A stretch of 64,000 nucleotides of DNA, from the NCBI RefSeq assembly GCF_947855115.1, contig NZ_CANTZW010000005.1:1-64000 (forward strand), read 5' to 3'. The stretch is from an uncultured Parabacteroides sp. (GTDB lineage Bacteria > Bacteroidota > Bacteroidia > Bacteroidales > Tannerellaceae). This document shows, in pieces, positions 17,767 through 26,883 of this stretch; position 1 is the stretch's first letter; each line of letters begins with the position of its first letter. The notes under the pieces were generated by a model, which had not been told where the DNA came from, did not search any database, and saw nothing but the letters and a program-made list of their open reading frames with translations. The position numbers and the translations under genes are program-made.

Positions 17767-18882
17767 ATGAACTCTCGTATTACTATCCAGCGGTTTGTAG
17801 CCGGTAGCCTATTTATAACGATAAATGCCCTGTTTTATTTTAAATACCTGTATCGAGTATCTTTACCTATGGGTTTAGTGGTAACGGGAGGATATATAGC
17901 GTTTATATATTTATTATTTTCCTTGTATAAGAGGCAGAAACTGGGTTTTCCGGTGTGGGTATGGGCCGGAGTTATGGGATTGCTCACCATCGGTAGCGGC
18001 CTTATCTTGCATTTTATCCCGAAAGAGAGCTTGAACGTGGATCGGTGGGAGATGATCCAATTGTTCTGGGATTCGGTTTCCGATGGGATTTATCCCTATG
18101 GAGTCCACAGCCCGGAAGGGAATTATCCGGGACCTATGCCTTTTTATTTTATAGTGGCCTATCCTTTTTATAAGGTGGGGGAGATCGGTTGGATGACCGT
18201 CGGTAGCTTATGGTTGACATTGTGGTATTTCCAGAAAAGGATTGATCGTAACAGCCTTGGATTCTTGATGCTATTACTTTTATCTTCCTTGGCTATCTAT
18301 TGGGAGATATTCGCCCGCAGTACGATCTTTATCAACTCCTTGTTGTTTGCCTTGTATTTGTTTGGCCTGAAAGATTTGCCGAAGCGTTCCGGCTTAGGTT
18401 TTTACGGATGGGCATTTATAGGCGGGATATTGTTTTCCATGCGCACTGTGTTTGTGTTGCCCCTTATCATATGGGGGATGTATGTTTGCTTACGAAAAGA
18501 AATCCGTATGATACGCATATTCAAATGGGGGCTTTGCTTCATCGCGGCGTTCGCGTTGACGTTTCTTCCTTTTTATTGTATGTCTCCGCATACTTTTATG
18601 CGATTGAATCCGTTCGTGACACAGGGAGACGTATTATTGCCGTTCTCGTATGTAGTTTGCTTTTTAGGGTTGGCTTTTGTCGTACCCTTCTTCTGCAGAA
18701 AGTATGCGGACGTATGTTTTTACGGTGGCGTATTATTGTTCGCTACTATCTCGGGACATGTAGTATACGGATTATACGATAATGGAATAGAGTCTTTTTT
18801 GACAAACGGAGCTGATATATCTTATTATCTGTTTTGTTTTCCTTTTTTATTAGAAACTATTGTAAATAAAGACGAAGAATGA
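17767..18882 (+). CDS. Polytopic membrane protein, possible GT-C-type glycosyltransferase
   Basis: This 371-residue protein has roughly ten hydrophobic segments. The periplasmic loop after the second or third segment carries WEMIQLFWDSVSDGIYPYG. An acidic residue in the first outer loop followed by such text recalls lipid-linked-sugar-dependent GT-C enzymes, but I see no diagnostic motif. It overlaps the next gene, a GT2 of the dolichyl-phosphate-mannose synthase type, by four bases (ATGA). A shared job is likely: the GT2 would make the polyprenyl-phosphate sugar and this protein would use or flip it. That link is inference from the overlap. Confidence 0.6.
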   Translation: MNSRITIQRFVAGSLFITINALFYFKYLYRVSLPMGLVVTGGYIAFIYLLFSLYKRQKLGFPVWVWAGVMGLLTIGSGLILHFIPKESLNVDRWEMIQLFWDSVSDGIYPYGVHSPEGNYPGPMPFYFIVAYPFYKVGEIGWMTVGSLWLTLWYFQKRIDRNSLGFLMLLLLSSLAIYWEIFARSTIFINSLLFALYLFGLKDLPKRSGLGFYGWAFIGGILFSMRTVFVLPLIIWGMYVCLRKEIRMIRIFKWGLCFIAAFALTFLPFYCMSPHTFMRLNPFVTQGDVLLPFSYVVCFLGLAFVVPFFCRKYADVCFYGGVLLFATISGHVVYGLYDNGIESFLTNGADISYYLFCFPFLLETIVNKDEE

Positions 18883-19619
18883 TTAAGGATAAAGTGGTTA
18901 CTGTCGTAATGCCTGCCTATAACGCCGAGAAGACGTTGGAACAGACCTATCAAGAAATCCCTTTTGATATCGTGGATCACGTGATTTTGGTGGATGATAA
19001 GAGCGGTGACAAGACAGTCGGGAAAGCGCGTGAACTAGGTATCAAGCACATTATTTCCCATGAGGTGAACAAGGGGTACGGAGGGAACCAGAAGACTTGC
19101 TATGATAAGGCGCTCGAGTTGAGATCGGACATTGTTATCATGCTTCACCCGGATTATCAATATACCCCCAAATTGATACACGCCATGGCCTACGTGATCG
19201 CGGACGATGTCTATCAAGTGGTCTTTGGCTCGCGTATTCTAGGGAAGGGCGCTTTAAAGGGGGGGATGCCCGTTTACAAGTATATAAGTAACCGTATACT
19301 TACGTTGATACAAAATATACTGATGAATAATAAGTTATCCGAGTACCATACGGGCTACAGGGCTTTTTCCGCCGAGGTTTTAAGATCCATCGATTATAAG
19401 AAATGTTCGGACAATTTCGTTTTCGACAATCAGGTAATCGCCCAGATATGCGACAAAGGCTATGAGATAGCCGAGGTTACCTGTCCTACCAAATATTTTC
19501 CGGAAGCCTCTTCCATTAAGTTATACAATAGCGTGGTGTATGGGCTGGGAGTGTTGGGAGTGGCTTTCCGGTACTTTTTGCACAAGGCGGGAATTAAAGA
19601 ATACAAGATATTGAGATAG
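18879..19619 (+). CDS. Glycosyltransferase family 2 (polyprenyl-phosphate glycosyltransferase-like)
   Basis: This 246-residue GT-A enzyme begins VVTVVMPAYNAEKTLEQTY. It has VILVDDKSGDKT (nucleotide-sugar binding) and VNKGYGGNQKTCYDKAL, with HPDYQYTP where many relatives have DADLQ. It lacks the C-terminal membrane pair of ArnC/GtrB and resembles the short DPM1-like group, which transfers sugars to undecaprenyl phosphate or related acceptors at the inner face of the membrane. It is translationally coupled to the upstream membrane protein by the ATGA overlap and followed by a terminator. Confidence 0.85.
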   Translation: MIKDKVVTVVMPAYNAEKTLEQTYQEIPFDIVDHVILVDDKSGDKTVGKARELGIKHIISHEVNKGYGGNQKTCYDKALELRSDIVIMLHPDYQYTPKLIHAMAYVIADDVYQVVFGSRILGKGALKGGMPVYKYISNRILTLIQNILMNNKLSEYHTGYRAFSAEVLRSIDYKKCSDNFVFDNQVIAQICDKGYEIAEVTCPTKYFPEASSIKLYNSVVYGLGVLGVAFRYFLHKAGIKEYKILR

Positions 19620-19631
19620 TGCCCGTGCGTG

Positions 19632-19668
19632 AAAAAAGGGCGGCCTTAATTAAAAGACCACCCTTTTT
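19632..19668. terminator. Terminator between the GT2 and YitT genes
   Basis: An A6-GGG-CGGCC arm (from 19632) can pair with GACCACCCTTTTT (to 19668) around an A+T-rich loop with two mismatches. A-tract and T-tract ends suit bidirectional termination between convergent genes. Confidence 0.6.
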
Positions 19669-19693
19669 ATGAAAAGTCAAAACTATGAAAATA

Positions 19694-20572
19694 TTAAGTC
19701 TTTATTTGATCGAATCCCTCGCCATATACTCCCCGGACGATGCTTTGGGAGATAAACGCCTGATGGTCTATACGTTTCACGATCCTGAAGATAGAGACAG
19801 ACTCGGACTTCTTGGCGAGTAATACGACTACCTTGACAGGCTTGCGGGAGTAGCCGCCCACTCCGTCCAGTATCGTGCAGCCGCGGCCTAGCTCGTGAAT
19901 GATACGATCCGCTATCTCGTCGTACTTCTGGGAGAAGATGAGGAATTGAACGGATTGGCGGTTACCGTTCAATACCATGTCGAGGACATAGTTGCTTATG
20001 AACATCTCCACGAAACCGAAAACGATCTTATCTACGTTATGGAACAGGAAGAAAGAGGAGCTGATGATGAAGAAATCGCAAAACAAAAGAATACGTCCGA
20101 TCGATATATTCTTATATTTATTGATTACCGCCCCGATAATATCCGTTCCTCCGGTACTACCGTTCGCCGAGAACACCAATCCCAAACCGGCACCACACAG
20201 GAATGCGCCGATTATGATTCCCATAAACGGCTGGTCATGCAGTATAGGCTGTCCTTTCAGCAACCATTCGAAGAAAGATAGGGAAGCGGAGAGCGAGAAA
20301 ACCCCGAAAATGGTTTTTATCAAGAATTTCAGACCCAAGATCTTTAAGGCTACCACCAACAAGGCTACGTTGATGACAAAATAAGATACGGATACCGGGA
20401 TCAATCCATTAGAGGCAAAGAATATCAACGCGCAGATACCGCTTACCCCACCGGTCACGATCTCGTTGGAGAGGATAAAGGCGTTGAACCCGAATCCGTA
20501 CAATAAAGTTCCGCACAGGATCATCAAGTAATCCTGCACGGAGAAATAGATTTTTGTGAGTTTTAAGTTCAT
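19694..20572 (-). CDS. YitT family membrane protein (DUF161 plus DUF2179)
   Basis: The protein is 292 residues long. Five or six hydrophobic segments fill the first 190 residues ([27 protein letters not shown] and [20 protein letters not shown] are family marks). A cytoplasmic ferredoxin-like DUF2179 domain follows, with the conserved [20 protein letters not shown] segment. The function is not established; similar proteins are annotated as possible transporters. The start overlaps the leuS stop by four bases, so it is translated from the leuS transcript. Confidence 0.88.
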   Translation of the reverse strand: MNLKLTKIYFSVQDYLMILCGTLLYGFGFNAFILSNEIVTGGVSGICALIFFASNGLIPVSVSYFVINVALLVVALKILGLKFLIKTIFGVFSLSASLSFFEWLLKGQPILHDQPFMGIIIGAFLCGAGLGLVFSANGSTGGTDIIGAVINKYKNISIGRILLFCDFFIISSSFFLFHNVDKIVFGFVEMFISNYVLDMVLNGNRQSVQFLIFSQKYDEIADRIIHELGRGCTILDGVGGYSRKPVKVVVLLAKKSESVSIFRIVKRIDHQAFISQSIVRGVYGEGFDQIKT

Positions 20573-23409
20573 CCCACTACGATATTAACGATTTTGCCGG
20601 GCACGACAATTACCTTCTTAACGGTCTTGCCTTCCATCCACTTCGCTGAGTTCTCATGACTCAAGGCGACCTTTTCGGCGTCTTCGCGGGAGATATCAGC
20701 CGGAAGCTCAAGGTTGAAGCGGGCTTTACCGTTGAATGAGATGACGTAGGTAACTGATTTTTCTACCAGATACTCTTCGTTATGTTCCGGCCACCGGGCA
20801 TCGCAAATGGTCGTTTCATGTCCTAGTTGATGCCACAGCTCTTCCGCCACGTGAGGAGCGAACGGGGCCAGTAAGATGATAAGCGGCTCCAAGATGGCTC
20901 GTTTGCCGCATTTTAGGCTCGTTAGCTCGTTTACGCAGATCATGAAAGCGCTAATAGAGGTGTTGTATGAGAAGTGCTCGATGTCGAACGTTACCTTCTT
21001 GATCAACTTATGCAAGGATTTCAACTCGTCGGCCGTAGGCTCGGCGTCAGTAACCCGCAAGGTATCCGTGTTGCCGAAAAACAAGCCCCAAAGCTTCTTT
21101 AAGAAACGATGCACGCCATCGATACCGTTCGTATCCCAAGGCTTGGATTGCTCCAACGGACCAAGGAACATCTCGTACAAGCGTAACGTATCGGCGCCGT
21201 ATTTCTCGATGATCATATCCGGGTTCACTACGTTGAACATGGATTTAGACATCTTCTCGACAGCCCATCCGCAGATGTATTTGCCATCTTCCAATACAAA
21301 CTCAGCGTCGTTGTACTCCGGGCGCCAGTTCTTGAAAGCCTCGATGTCCAATACATCGTTGGATACGATGTTTACGTCTACATGGATAGGAGTGACCTCG
21401 TATTGGTCTTTCAGGTTCAAGGAAACGAATTTGTTGGTCCCGTTGATACGGTATACGAAATTCGAGCGTCCTTGGATCATACCTTGGTTGATCAGTTTCT
21501 TGAATGGCTCTTCCTCGCAAACGATACCCAAGTCGAACAAGAATTTATTCCAGAAGCGGCTGTAGATCAAGTGGCCGGTAGCGTGTTCCGTACCGCCGAT
21601 ATATAAATCCACGTTTCTCCAATATTCGTCCACATCTTTGGCTACCAAGGCTTTATCATTACGCGGGTCCATATAGCGTAAATAGTAAGCGGAAGAACCG
21701 GCGAAGCCCGGCATCGTGCAAAGCTCCAGCGGGAAGATCGTCTGGTTGTCGATCTTTGATACCTCGGTGATTTTCTTGTTTACCGTGTCCCAAGCCCATT
21801 TAACGGCATGTCCCAATGGAGGCTCGCCCGTCTCGGTAGGCAAGAATTTATCTACTTCCGGCAGCAGCAGAGGCAGGCATTCTTCCGGCAACATCCGGGG
21901 CATGCCATCGGCATCGTAATATACCGGGAACGGCTCGCCCCAATAACGCTGGCGGCTGAAGATAGCGTCGCGTAAGCGGTAGTTTACCTTCACGCGTCCC
22001 AGATTGTGCTCTTTTACGTATTTCTTGGTAGCGGCTATCGCCTCCTTGATCGTCAGCCCGTTCAAGGAAAGATCGCAATAAGGGGTAACGCCGGCTCTCG
22101 GAGAGTTGCATACGATACCTTCCTTGGCATCGAAACTTTCCTCGCTTACGTCGCAACCCTCGACCAACGGACGGATTTCCAGCCCGAAATGTTTCGCGAA
22201 AGCGTAGTCGCGGCTATCGTGCGCCGGAACCGCCATGATCGCTCCCGTACCGTAGCCGGCCAATACATAATCGCTGATCCAGATAGGAACTGCCTCGCCC
22301 GTAAACGGGTTGATGGCATACGATCCGCTGAACACGCCGGTTACCTGGCGGTCGGCGATCCGCTCGCGCTCGGTACGTTTCTTGGTACGATCCAGATAAA
22401 CGTCTACTTCCGCTTTCTGATCTGCGGTTGTTAATTGGGACACTAATTCGCTTTCCGGCGCTAATACCATGAAAGTAACGCCAAACATCGTATCGGCACG
22501 CGTGGTAAAGATCGTGAATTCCTTGTCGCTGTCTTTTACCTTGAAACGCACCTCGGCACCCTCGCTACGGCCGATCCAGTTCTTTTGGGTCTCTTTCAAG
22601 GAATCCGTCCAGTCGATCGTATCCAACCCGTCCAGCAGGCGTTGTGCGTAAGCGGATACACGTAAGCACCATTGGCGCATTATTTTTTGCTCTACCGGGT
22701 AACCGCCGCGCTCGGAAACTCCGTTCACTACCTCGTCGTTCGCCAACACGGTACCCAAGGCGGCGCACCAGTTTACCATGGTCTCGCCACGGTAAGCGAT
22801 CCGGTAATTCAGTAATATCTCTTGTTTTTCTTTCTCGCTCTTGGCCTTCCATTCCTCGGCGGTGAAGGAGAGTTCCTTTCCGCAGGCAACGTTCAAGCCT
22901 TCCGTACCGTTTGTCTCGAAAGCCTGTACCAGCTCGCTGATCGGGCGGGCTTGCTTCTTGTCGTTACAATAGTAGCTATTGAACATCTGGATGAAAGCCC
23001 ATTGTGTCCATTTATAATATTCGGGGTCGCAGGTACGGATCTCGCGGCTCCAATCGTAGCAGAAACCGATCTTTTCCAATTGCTCCCGATAACGGGCGAT
23101 ATTGTTTTTTGTCGTGATTTCCGGATGTTGTCCGGTCTGTATGGCGTATTGCTCGGCGGGCAGTCCGTAAGCGTCGTACCCCATCGGGTGCAATACGTTA
23201 AAACCTTGTAAACGTTTGAAACGCGAATAAATATCAGAAGCTATATAACCGAGCGGGTGGCCAACGTGTAATCCCGCACCGGAAGGATAAGGAAACATGT
23301 CCAATACGTAGTATTTAGGTTTATTCGTGTCCTTTTCGACTTTATAAACCTTTTCGGCAATCCAGTAGTCGTGCCACTTCTTCTCAATCTCTCTGAAATT
23401 GTACTCCAT
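20569..23409 (-). CDS. leuS: Leucyl-tRNA synthetase
   Basis: This 946-residue class Ia synthetase charges tRNA-Leu. The HIGH-type motif is at residues about 40-52 ([16 protein letters not shown]) and KMSKS at about 720 ([10 protein letters not shown]). The CP1 editing domain in between contains the threonine-rich [12 protein letters not shown] and the conserved Asp of [18 protein letters not shown] text ([17 protein letters not shown]). The length is larger than in E. coli (860) because of insertions, including one near residue 160 ([15 protein letters not shown]), as is usual for Bacteroidales. It has its own promoter and is coupled to yitT. Confidence 0.97.
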   Translation of the reverse strand: MEYNFREIEKKWHDYWIAEKVYKVEKDTNKPKYYVLDMFPYPSGAGLHVGHPLGYIASDIYSRFKRLQGFNVLHPMGYDAYGLPAEQYAIQTGQHPEITTKNNIARYREQLEKIGFCYDWSREIRTCDPEYYKWTQWAFIQMFNSYYCNDKKQARPISELVQAFETNGTEGLNVACGKELSFTAEEWKAKSEKEKQEILLNYRIAYRGETMVNWCAALGTVLANDEVVNGVSERGGYPVEQKIMRQWCLRVSAYAQRLLDGLDTIDWTDSLKETQKNWIGRSEGAEVRFKVKDSDKEFTIFTTRADTMFGVTFMVLAPESELVSQLTTADQKAEVDVYLDRTKKRTERERIADRQVTGVFSGSYAINPFTGEAVPIWISDYVLAGYGTGAIMAVPAHDSRDYAFAKHFGLEIRPLVEGCDVSEESFDAKEGIVCNSPRAGVTPYCDLSLNGLTIKEAIAATKKYVKEHNLGRVKVNYRLRDAIFSRQRYWGEPFPVYYDADGMPRMLPEECLPLLLPEVDKFLPTETGEPPLGHAVKWAWDTVNKKITEVSKIDNQTIFPLELCTMPGFAGSSAYYLRYMDPRNDKALVAKDVDEYWRNVDLYIGGTEHATGHLIYSRFWNKFLFDLGIVCEEEPFKKLINQGMIQGRSNFVYRINGTNKFVSLNLKDQYEVTPIHVDVNIVSNDVLDIEAFKNWRPEYNDAEFVLEDGKYICGWAVEKMSKSMFNVVNPDMIIEKYGADTLRLYEMFLGPLEQSKPWDTNGIDGVHRFLKKLWGLFFGNTDTLRVTDAEPTADELKSLHKLIKKVTFDIEHFSYNTSISAFMICVNELTSLKCGKRAILEPLIILLAPFAPHVAEELWHQLGHETTICDARWPEHNEEYLVEKSVTYVISFNGKARFNLELPADISREDAEKVALSHENSAKWMEGKTVKKVIVVPGKIVNIVVG

Positions 23410-23449
23410 GATAGTTTATCGTTTTTGTATCGTTTTCTATTTAAGGCTA

Positions 23450-23457
23450 CAAAGTTA
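23450..23457 (-). promoter_or_regulatory. -7 promoter element (TAACTTTG) for leuS
   Basis: This TAnnTTTG match on the minus strand lies 40 bases before the leuS ATG and downstream of the ORF6N stop codon. It separates leuS from the accessory genes. Confidence 0.5.
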
Positions 23458-23498
23458 GTGAATTTATTTATTTTATATGAGTTATTTACATTATCTGT

Positions 23499-24056
23499 TT
23501 ATTTGATGTAACCCGTCCGGGGGCGAGATTGATTCCCGATTCTTTTCGCTTGTAGCTCAGCGAGTGACAGATTGATTAGCTCAAGCTGCGTGCGGGTATC
23601 TTCGTTGATATCGTTGTAATCGGCGAATGCTTCTTCTATATACTCTTTGAGTTCCTTTACTTCCTGTTGGAGTTTGTTGAATTCGTTTTGAGGTAGGTTT
23701 GTTGTTAATTGTCGTATGGCAACGAAAGCTCGCATAATACTAATATTGATTTGTATAGCTATTTTAGTGTTTAAGATACTGCTGAGCATCGCTACTCCTA
23801 ATTCTGTAAACACATAAGGATTACGTCTTAGTCCCATTTTTATAGAATTGGAAATCACAATTTGTGATTTCCAATTATCTACTTCCTCATTTGTTAGTTG
23901 AAACATGAAATCATCGGGAAATCTTTCAATATTCCTTTTTATGGATTGATTTAATGTACGTGTTTCTACTCCATATATTTCCGCTAAATCTCTATCTAGC
24001 ATAACCTTCATACCTCTGATCTCATAAATCTTGTTTTGTATCGCTTGTAATTCCAT
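23499..24056 (-). CDS. ORF6N domain protein (copy 2)
   Basis: This 185-residue protein has an ORF6N domain over residues 1-110: IRGMKVMLDRDLAEIYGVETRTLNQSIKRN, FPDDFMFQLT, PYVFTELGVAMLSSIL. A coiled-coil tail follows (EFNKLQQEVKELKEYIEEAF). ORF6N is related to KilA-N and BRO domains of phage antirepressors and DNA-binding proteins; the cellular role in Bacteroidota chromosomes is unknown. It lies 24 bases after a clear paralogue and is probably cotranscribed with it. The pair looks like a tandem duplication that has diverged. Confidence 0.85.
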   Translation of the reverse strand: MELQAIQNKIYEIRGMKVMLDRDLAEIYGVETRTLNQSIKRNIERFPDDFMFQLTNEEVDNWKSQIVISNSIKMGLRRNPYVFTELGVAMLSSILNTKIAIQINISIMRAFVAIRQLTTNLPQNEFNKLQQEVKELKEYIEEAFADYNDINEDTRTQLELINLSLAELQAKRIGNQSRPRTGYIK

Positions 24057-24080
24057 AGTATAAGAACTTATTAGTTTACT

Positions 24081-24644
24081 TTATTTGATATAACCAATTT
24101 TAGGCCTTTTAGCATTGTTCTTTTTCTTTGTAGCCAGTTCAGAAAGAGCTATGTAAATATCATCCAAAGACTTTTGGGTATCTTCACTGAGATCATTGAT
24201 AGCGCAAAGCGTTTCCTCATTAGCCGTTTCAAGAGATTTGATACGTTCTTGTAGCTCTTTAATTTCGATAGAACTAGTGGTAGCTTGTAAGGCATAATTC
24301 CGGATAGCGACAAAGGCTCTCATAATGTTTCTGTTGATTTCGATCGCAATGTCTGAGTTCAACACACTACTTAGCATTGCGACTCCTAGTTCCGTGAAAG
24401 CGAATGGCATATATTTAAAGTTATTACCTCTACCTTTATTCAAGGTCACAAATTGTGATCTTGAAAGTTCCTCCTTGGTCAATTCGAACATAAAATCATT
24501 TCCCTCGAATCGTTTAGAATTACGCCTGACTGCTTGTTTAAGTACCCTTGTCTCAATTCCATACATTTCCGCCAGATCAAAATCCAGCATGACTTTTTGC
24601 CCTCTGATCTCGTGAATCTTATATTGTATCGTTTGTAACTCCAT
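24081..24644 (-). CDS. ORF6N domain protein (copy 1)
   Basis: This 187-residue paralogue of the downstream gene has the same order: IRGQKVMLDFDLAEMYGIETRVLKQAVRRN, FMFELTKEEL, FAFTELGVAMLSSVL, then a coiled-coil tail and a shared C-terminal signature (KRPKIGYIK here, SRPRTGYIK in copy 2). A palindrome sits about 30 bases upstream of the start and could be an operator for this or another regulator. Phage antirepressor ancestry is likely from the family; no other phage genes are present nearby. Confidence 0.85.
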   Translation of the reverse strand: MELQTIQYKIHEIRGQKVMLDFDLAEMYGIETRVLKQAVRRNSKRFEGNDFMFELTKEELSRSQFVTLNKGRGNNFKYMPFAFTELGVAMLSSVLNSDIAIEINRNIMRAFVAIRNYALQATTSSIEIKELQERIKSLETANEETLCAINDLSEDTQKSLDDIYIALSELATKKKNNAKRPKIGYIK

Positions 24645-24673
24645 AGTAAAGATTTTGGTTTAAAATTATACGG

Positions 24674-24689
24674 TTACAAAGGTTTGTAA
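24674..24689. promoter_or_regulatory. Palindrome upstream of the ORF6N pair (operator candidate)
   Basis: TTACAAA-GG-TTTGTAA is a perfect 7-bp inverted repeat with a two-base spacer, ending about 30 bases before the start of the first ORF6N gene. Its position and symmetry fit a dimeric repressor site overlapping the promoter. Autoregulation by the ORF6N proteins is a guess. Confidence 0.45.
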
Positions 24690-25263
24690 AATAATTGAGA
24701 TAAGCAATAAGCTAGTTGGACATTTATGAGTTTGTAAGTTGTACAATGAATTATTGCTGATTCGGCTTATTGTCTATTTTTTATGTGTTCTTATTTTCCT
24801 TATAAAATTTCTGCCAAAACACGTACGTGATTTATGAAAAACACGTACGACTTTTTGGAAAAACATGTACGTGTTTTTCCGAAAACATAATGATGTTTTT
24901 ATATGGTTGATTTTCATGTATTTATAAATATTATTTTTTTGATGGGCTTATTGTGTACTTCTTGTATTCTTATTCTTGGATACTTTATACTTACTTAATC
25001 ATATAGTCTTTATCTATTGTAAAAGTTGTAATATTTTATGTATTTTGACTATGAAAAATAAAAATAAAATTATATGCATTATGTAGTGTAAAAATGAAAA
25101 ATTATGTTTTCCTTTGCAAAGTTAAATATTGGCGTTGATGTTAATGGATATGTAGCAATTTAATATTATATATAATCCAAAACCATAAAATGGTATTTCC
25201 CATACATTAAATCCAGATTAGGCAGAATTGGTTTGTTGTATTATTTATTTAAATTAAAAAATC
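24690..25263. other. A+T-rich gene-free stretch with a repeat array
   Basis: No coding frame is convincing here. Apart from the CACGTACGTG array at 24820-24895, the stretch shows only A+T-rich sequence and a small palindrome CTTTGCAAAG near 25112. No clear TAnnTTTG element for the gene remnant at 25264 was found. Confidence 0.5.
24820..24895. repeat. 22-bp-period palindrome array, locus 1
   Basis: Ten-base palindrome-like units start at 24820 (CACGTACGTG), 24842 (CACGTACGAC), 24864 (CATGTACGTG) and, degenerate, at 24886 (CATAATGATG). The spacing is exactly 22 bases each time, with A-runs before and T-runs after the units. Units 2 and 3 also form an inverted repeat of 13 bp (GAAAAACACGTAC with GTACGTGTTTTTC) around CTTTTTGGAAAAA. 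A related array occurs at 52057-52110, so this is a dispersed family. Confidence 0.75.
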
Positions 25264-25660
25264 ATGAAAAATTATTTTTTTGTGTCGGTAGTTGGCCTTA
25301 TACTAGGCACAAGTTTGTCATCTTGCTCTGATAAAGATGTTGTATATGAGGAAATTAAAATGGGTATACCGAGTAAAAAAGCTATTTTTTCAATCTGTCT
25401 CAAGTTATGCTAGTATTTATACTAAATTTGGATATGGTATTGGAACTGAGATATCTAATGCTGGAATTTTATTTAATTCTGGATTAGGGTATAAAATTAA
25501 TTTTCTAAAACATTTTGGGATTAATTTTATGTTAGGATATCATTTGCAGTCCATTCGATATGAAATAATAACTTTTTATGAACCAGAAATAATTTCTGAT
25601 ACAAAGATTGGTCATAATAACAGACATTCCTTATCTTTTGGAATAGGATTTATATTTTAA
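25264..25660 (+). pseudogene. Fused remnant: lipoprotein head joined to barrel tail
   Basis: From ATG 25264 a frame encodes a lipoprotein start (MKNYFFVSVVGLILGTSLSS, then Cys and SDKDVVYEEIKMGIPS), but it stops after 49 codons. From about 25390 a different frame continues to 25660 and encodes a strand-rich stretch (YTKFGYGIGTEISNAGILFN ... HSLSFGIGFIF) with the terminal Phe of an outer-membrane barrel and no signal peptide. The simplest reading is a deletion that joined the start of one gene to the end of another out of frame. The stop codon shares its last base with the ATG of the next gene. Confidence 0.6.
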
Positions 25661-26337
25661 TGAAAAATAGATATTTTAGAGGATTAATTGTAGCATTAAC
25701 TTTTATACTACCTATAATATGTTATGCTCAACGAGAAAATAAAATTTTGAGGCATGAGCTTCAAATCACATTAGGTTTGAATTCTTATTTTGCATTTGAA
25801 TTTGATCCTTCCTATTCTTATATGTTTCATAAAAATGTAGGGATTGTTTTAGGAATGAGATTTGTCAAAGAAGTAGTAGATAATCTTCATTATGATTTAG
25901 TTAGTAATACTAATTATCAATGGCATGTAAATGAAAGAAAGGAAGTATCCAATTTGCTTTTTCGTTCCGCTATACGATTTCAATTTTTTATATTAGATGG
26001 GATCTTATTTGTAACTGAACCAGGTGTTTTACTCAATATTATACCTAATGAAAAATTAGAATTTTCCTATGTTAATGTAAAAAACTTTGAACCTATTCCT
26101 AGCAAATATAAAATTGTAAAAAATAGAAATGGATCAATTCTGTTTTACAATTGTAAATCATATATATCAGTAAATATAGATAATATAGCGTTATTATTTG
26201 GTTATAATATTTCTACATTTGATATTTATAGTGGGAGGAGAAATATAATTATTGAAAGTGATGCTTTTAACAAACATCTTCCTTGTAAAAAGAGATTGTT
26301 ACATACAGGATTTATTGGAGTAAGTTATTTTTTTTAA
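25660..26337 (+). CDS. Small outer-membrane beta-barrel protein, unknown family
   Basis: This 225-residue protein has a signal peptide (RGLIVALTFILPIICYAQ) and an all-strand mature part ending GFIGVSYFF, with a C-terminal Phe, so an eight- or ten-strand outer-membrane barrel is likely. I do not recognise the family. It overlaps the preceding remnant by one base (TAATG), so it may have depended on that gene for translation. Base composition is strikingly A+T-rich compared with the flanking housekeeping genes, which suggests horizontal origin. Confidence 0.6.
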   Translation: MKNRYFRGLIVALTFILPIICYAQRENKILRHELQITLGLNSYFAFEFDPSYSYMFHKNVGIVLGMRFVKEVVDNLHYDLVSNTNYQWHVNERKEVSNLLFRSAIRFQFFILDGILFVTEPGVLLNIIPNEKLEFSYVNVKNFEPIPSKYKIVKNRNGSILFYNCKSYISVNIDNIALLFGYNISTFDIYSGRRNIIIESDAFNKHLPCKKRLLHTGFIGVSYFF

Positions 26338-26340
26338 TTT

Positions 26341-26852
26341 GGAACCTGTTTAAATTTTATTCAATAACATTTTAATGGATACCAGTTTTACCATTTCTTC
26401 TGTCAAATCGAATGTGAATTCATAGTTTCGGCAGGGTCTTCTATAGTTGTCAAACTATGAAAATGTCCTTTCTACAATCTATCTTATCTACTACTACATG
26501 ACGTTTAACTCCTTTTATTTTCTTATTCCTATCAATACCGTTGAGAGTCCCCAAAACATACACTTCGACTATCCATAGTAGTAAACCAACTCCCCAGGAG
26601 CAAAATTCAAAAAAGCATACGCTACTGACATCCTGTTTTCTCTAGATAGAAGGTTGCGTTCCATATTTTGCGCAAATCATATTTTCGTCTTCTTTCTTGC
26701 AGGTTCAAAGTTTTCTTAATAACTTGCCACTGTATTTCTTCTAAATCCATACAATACAATTATTTGAAGCTTGTTAACTAAAAATAATCATTTTGGCAGC
26801 AAGAAGAAGTACTTTTTTCATTCCAAAATACAAAATTTAAATAGGCTCTTAA
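26341..26852. mobile_element. Decayed IS5-like element with terminal inverted repeats
   Basis: About 510 bases are bounded by imperfect inverted repeats. The left end, CCTGTTTAAATTTTATT (from about 26345), matches the right end read inward, CCTATTTAAATTTTG (minus strand, 26845-26831). Between them lies a broken minus-strand transposase. Intact relatives are about 1 kb or more, so roughly half has been lost. The target duplication was not determined. Confidence 0.65.
26345..26750 (-). pseudogene. IS5-family transposase remnant
   Basis: Read from ATG 26750, the frame gives MDLEEIQWQVIKKTLNLQ ... KYDLRKIWNATFYLEKTGCQ, the N-terminus of IS5/IS1031-type transposases. A stop replaces the expected Trp after GCQ. 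A frame change then gives NFAPGELVYYY. After an internal deletion the DDE-domain text DSRSV, GIDRNKKIKGVKRHVVVDK appears, followed by a C-terminal piece (EEMVKLVSIKMLLNKI). With stops, frame changes and a deletion, the gene cannot encode an active transposase. Confidence 0.75.
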
Positions 26853-26883
26853 AAATATTAATTTTGCTTATTTATAATAAAGA

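Noticed and set aside
18960..19000. parS-like word with CACGTG in the GT2 gene
   Set aside because: Only the central hexamer matches; the outer bases of the parS consensus do not.
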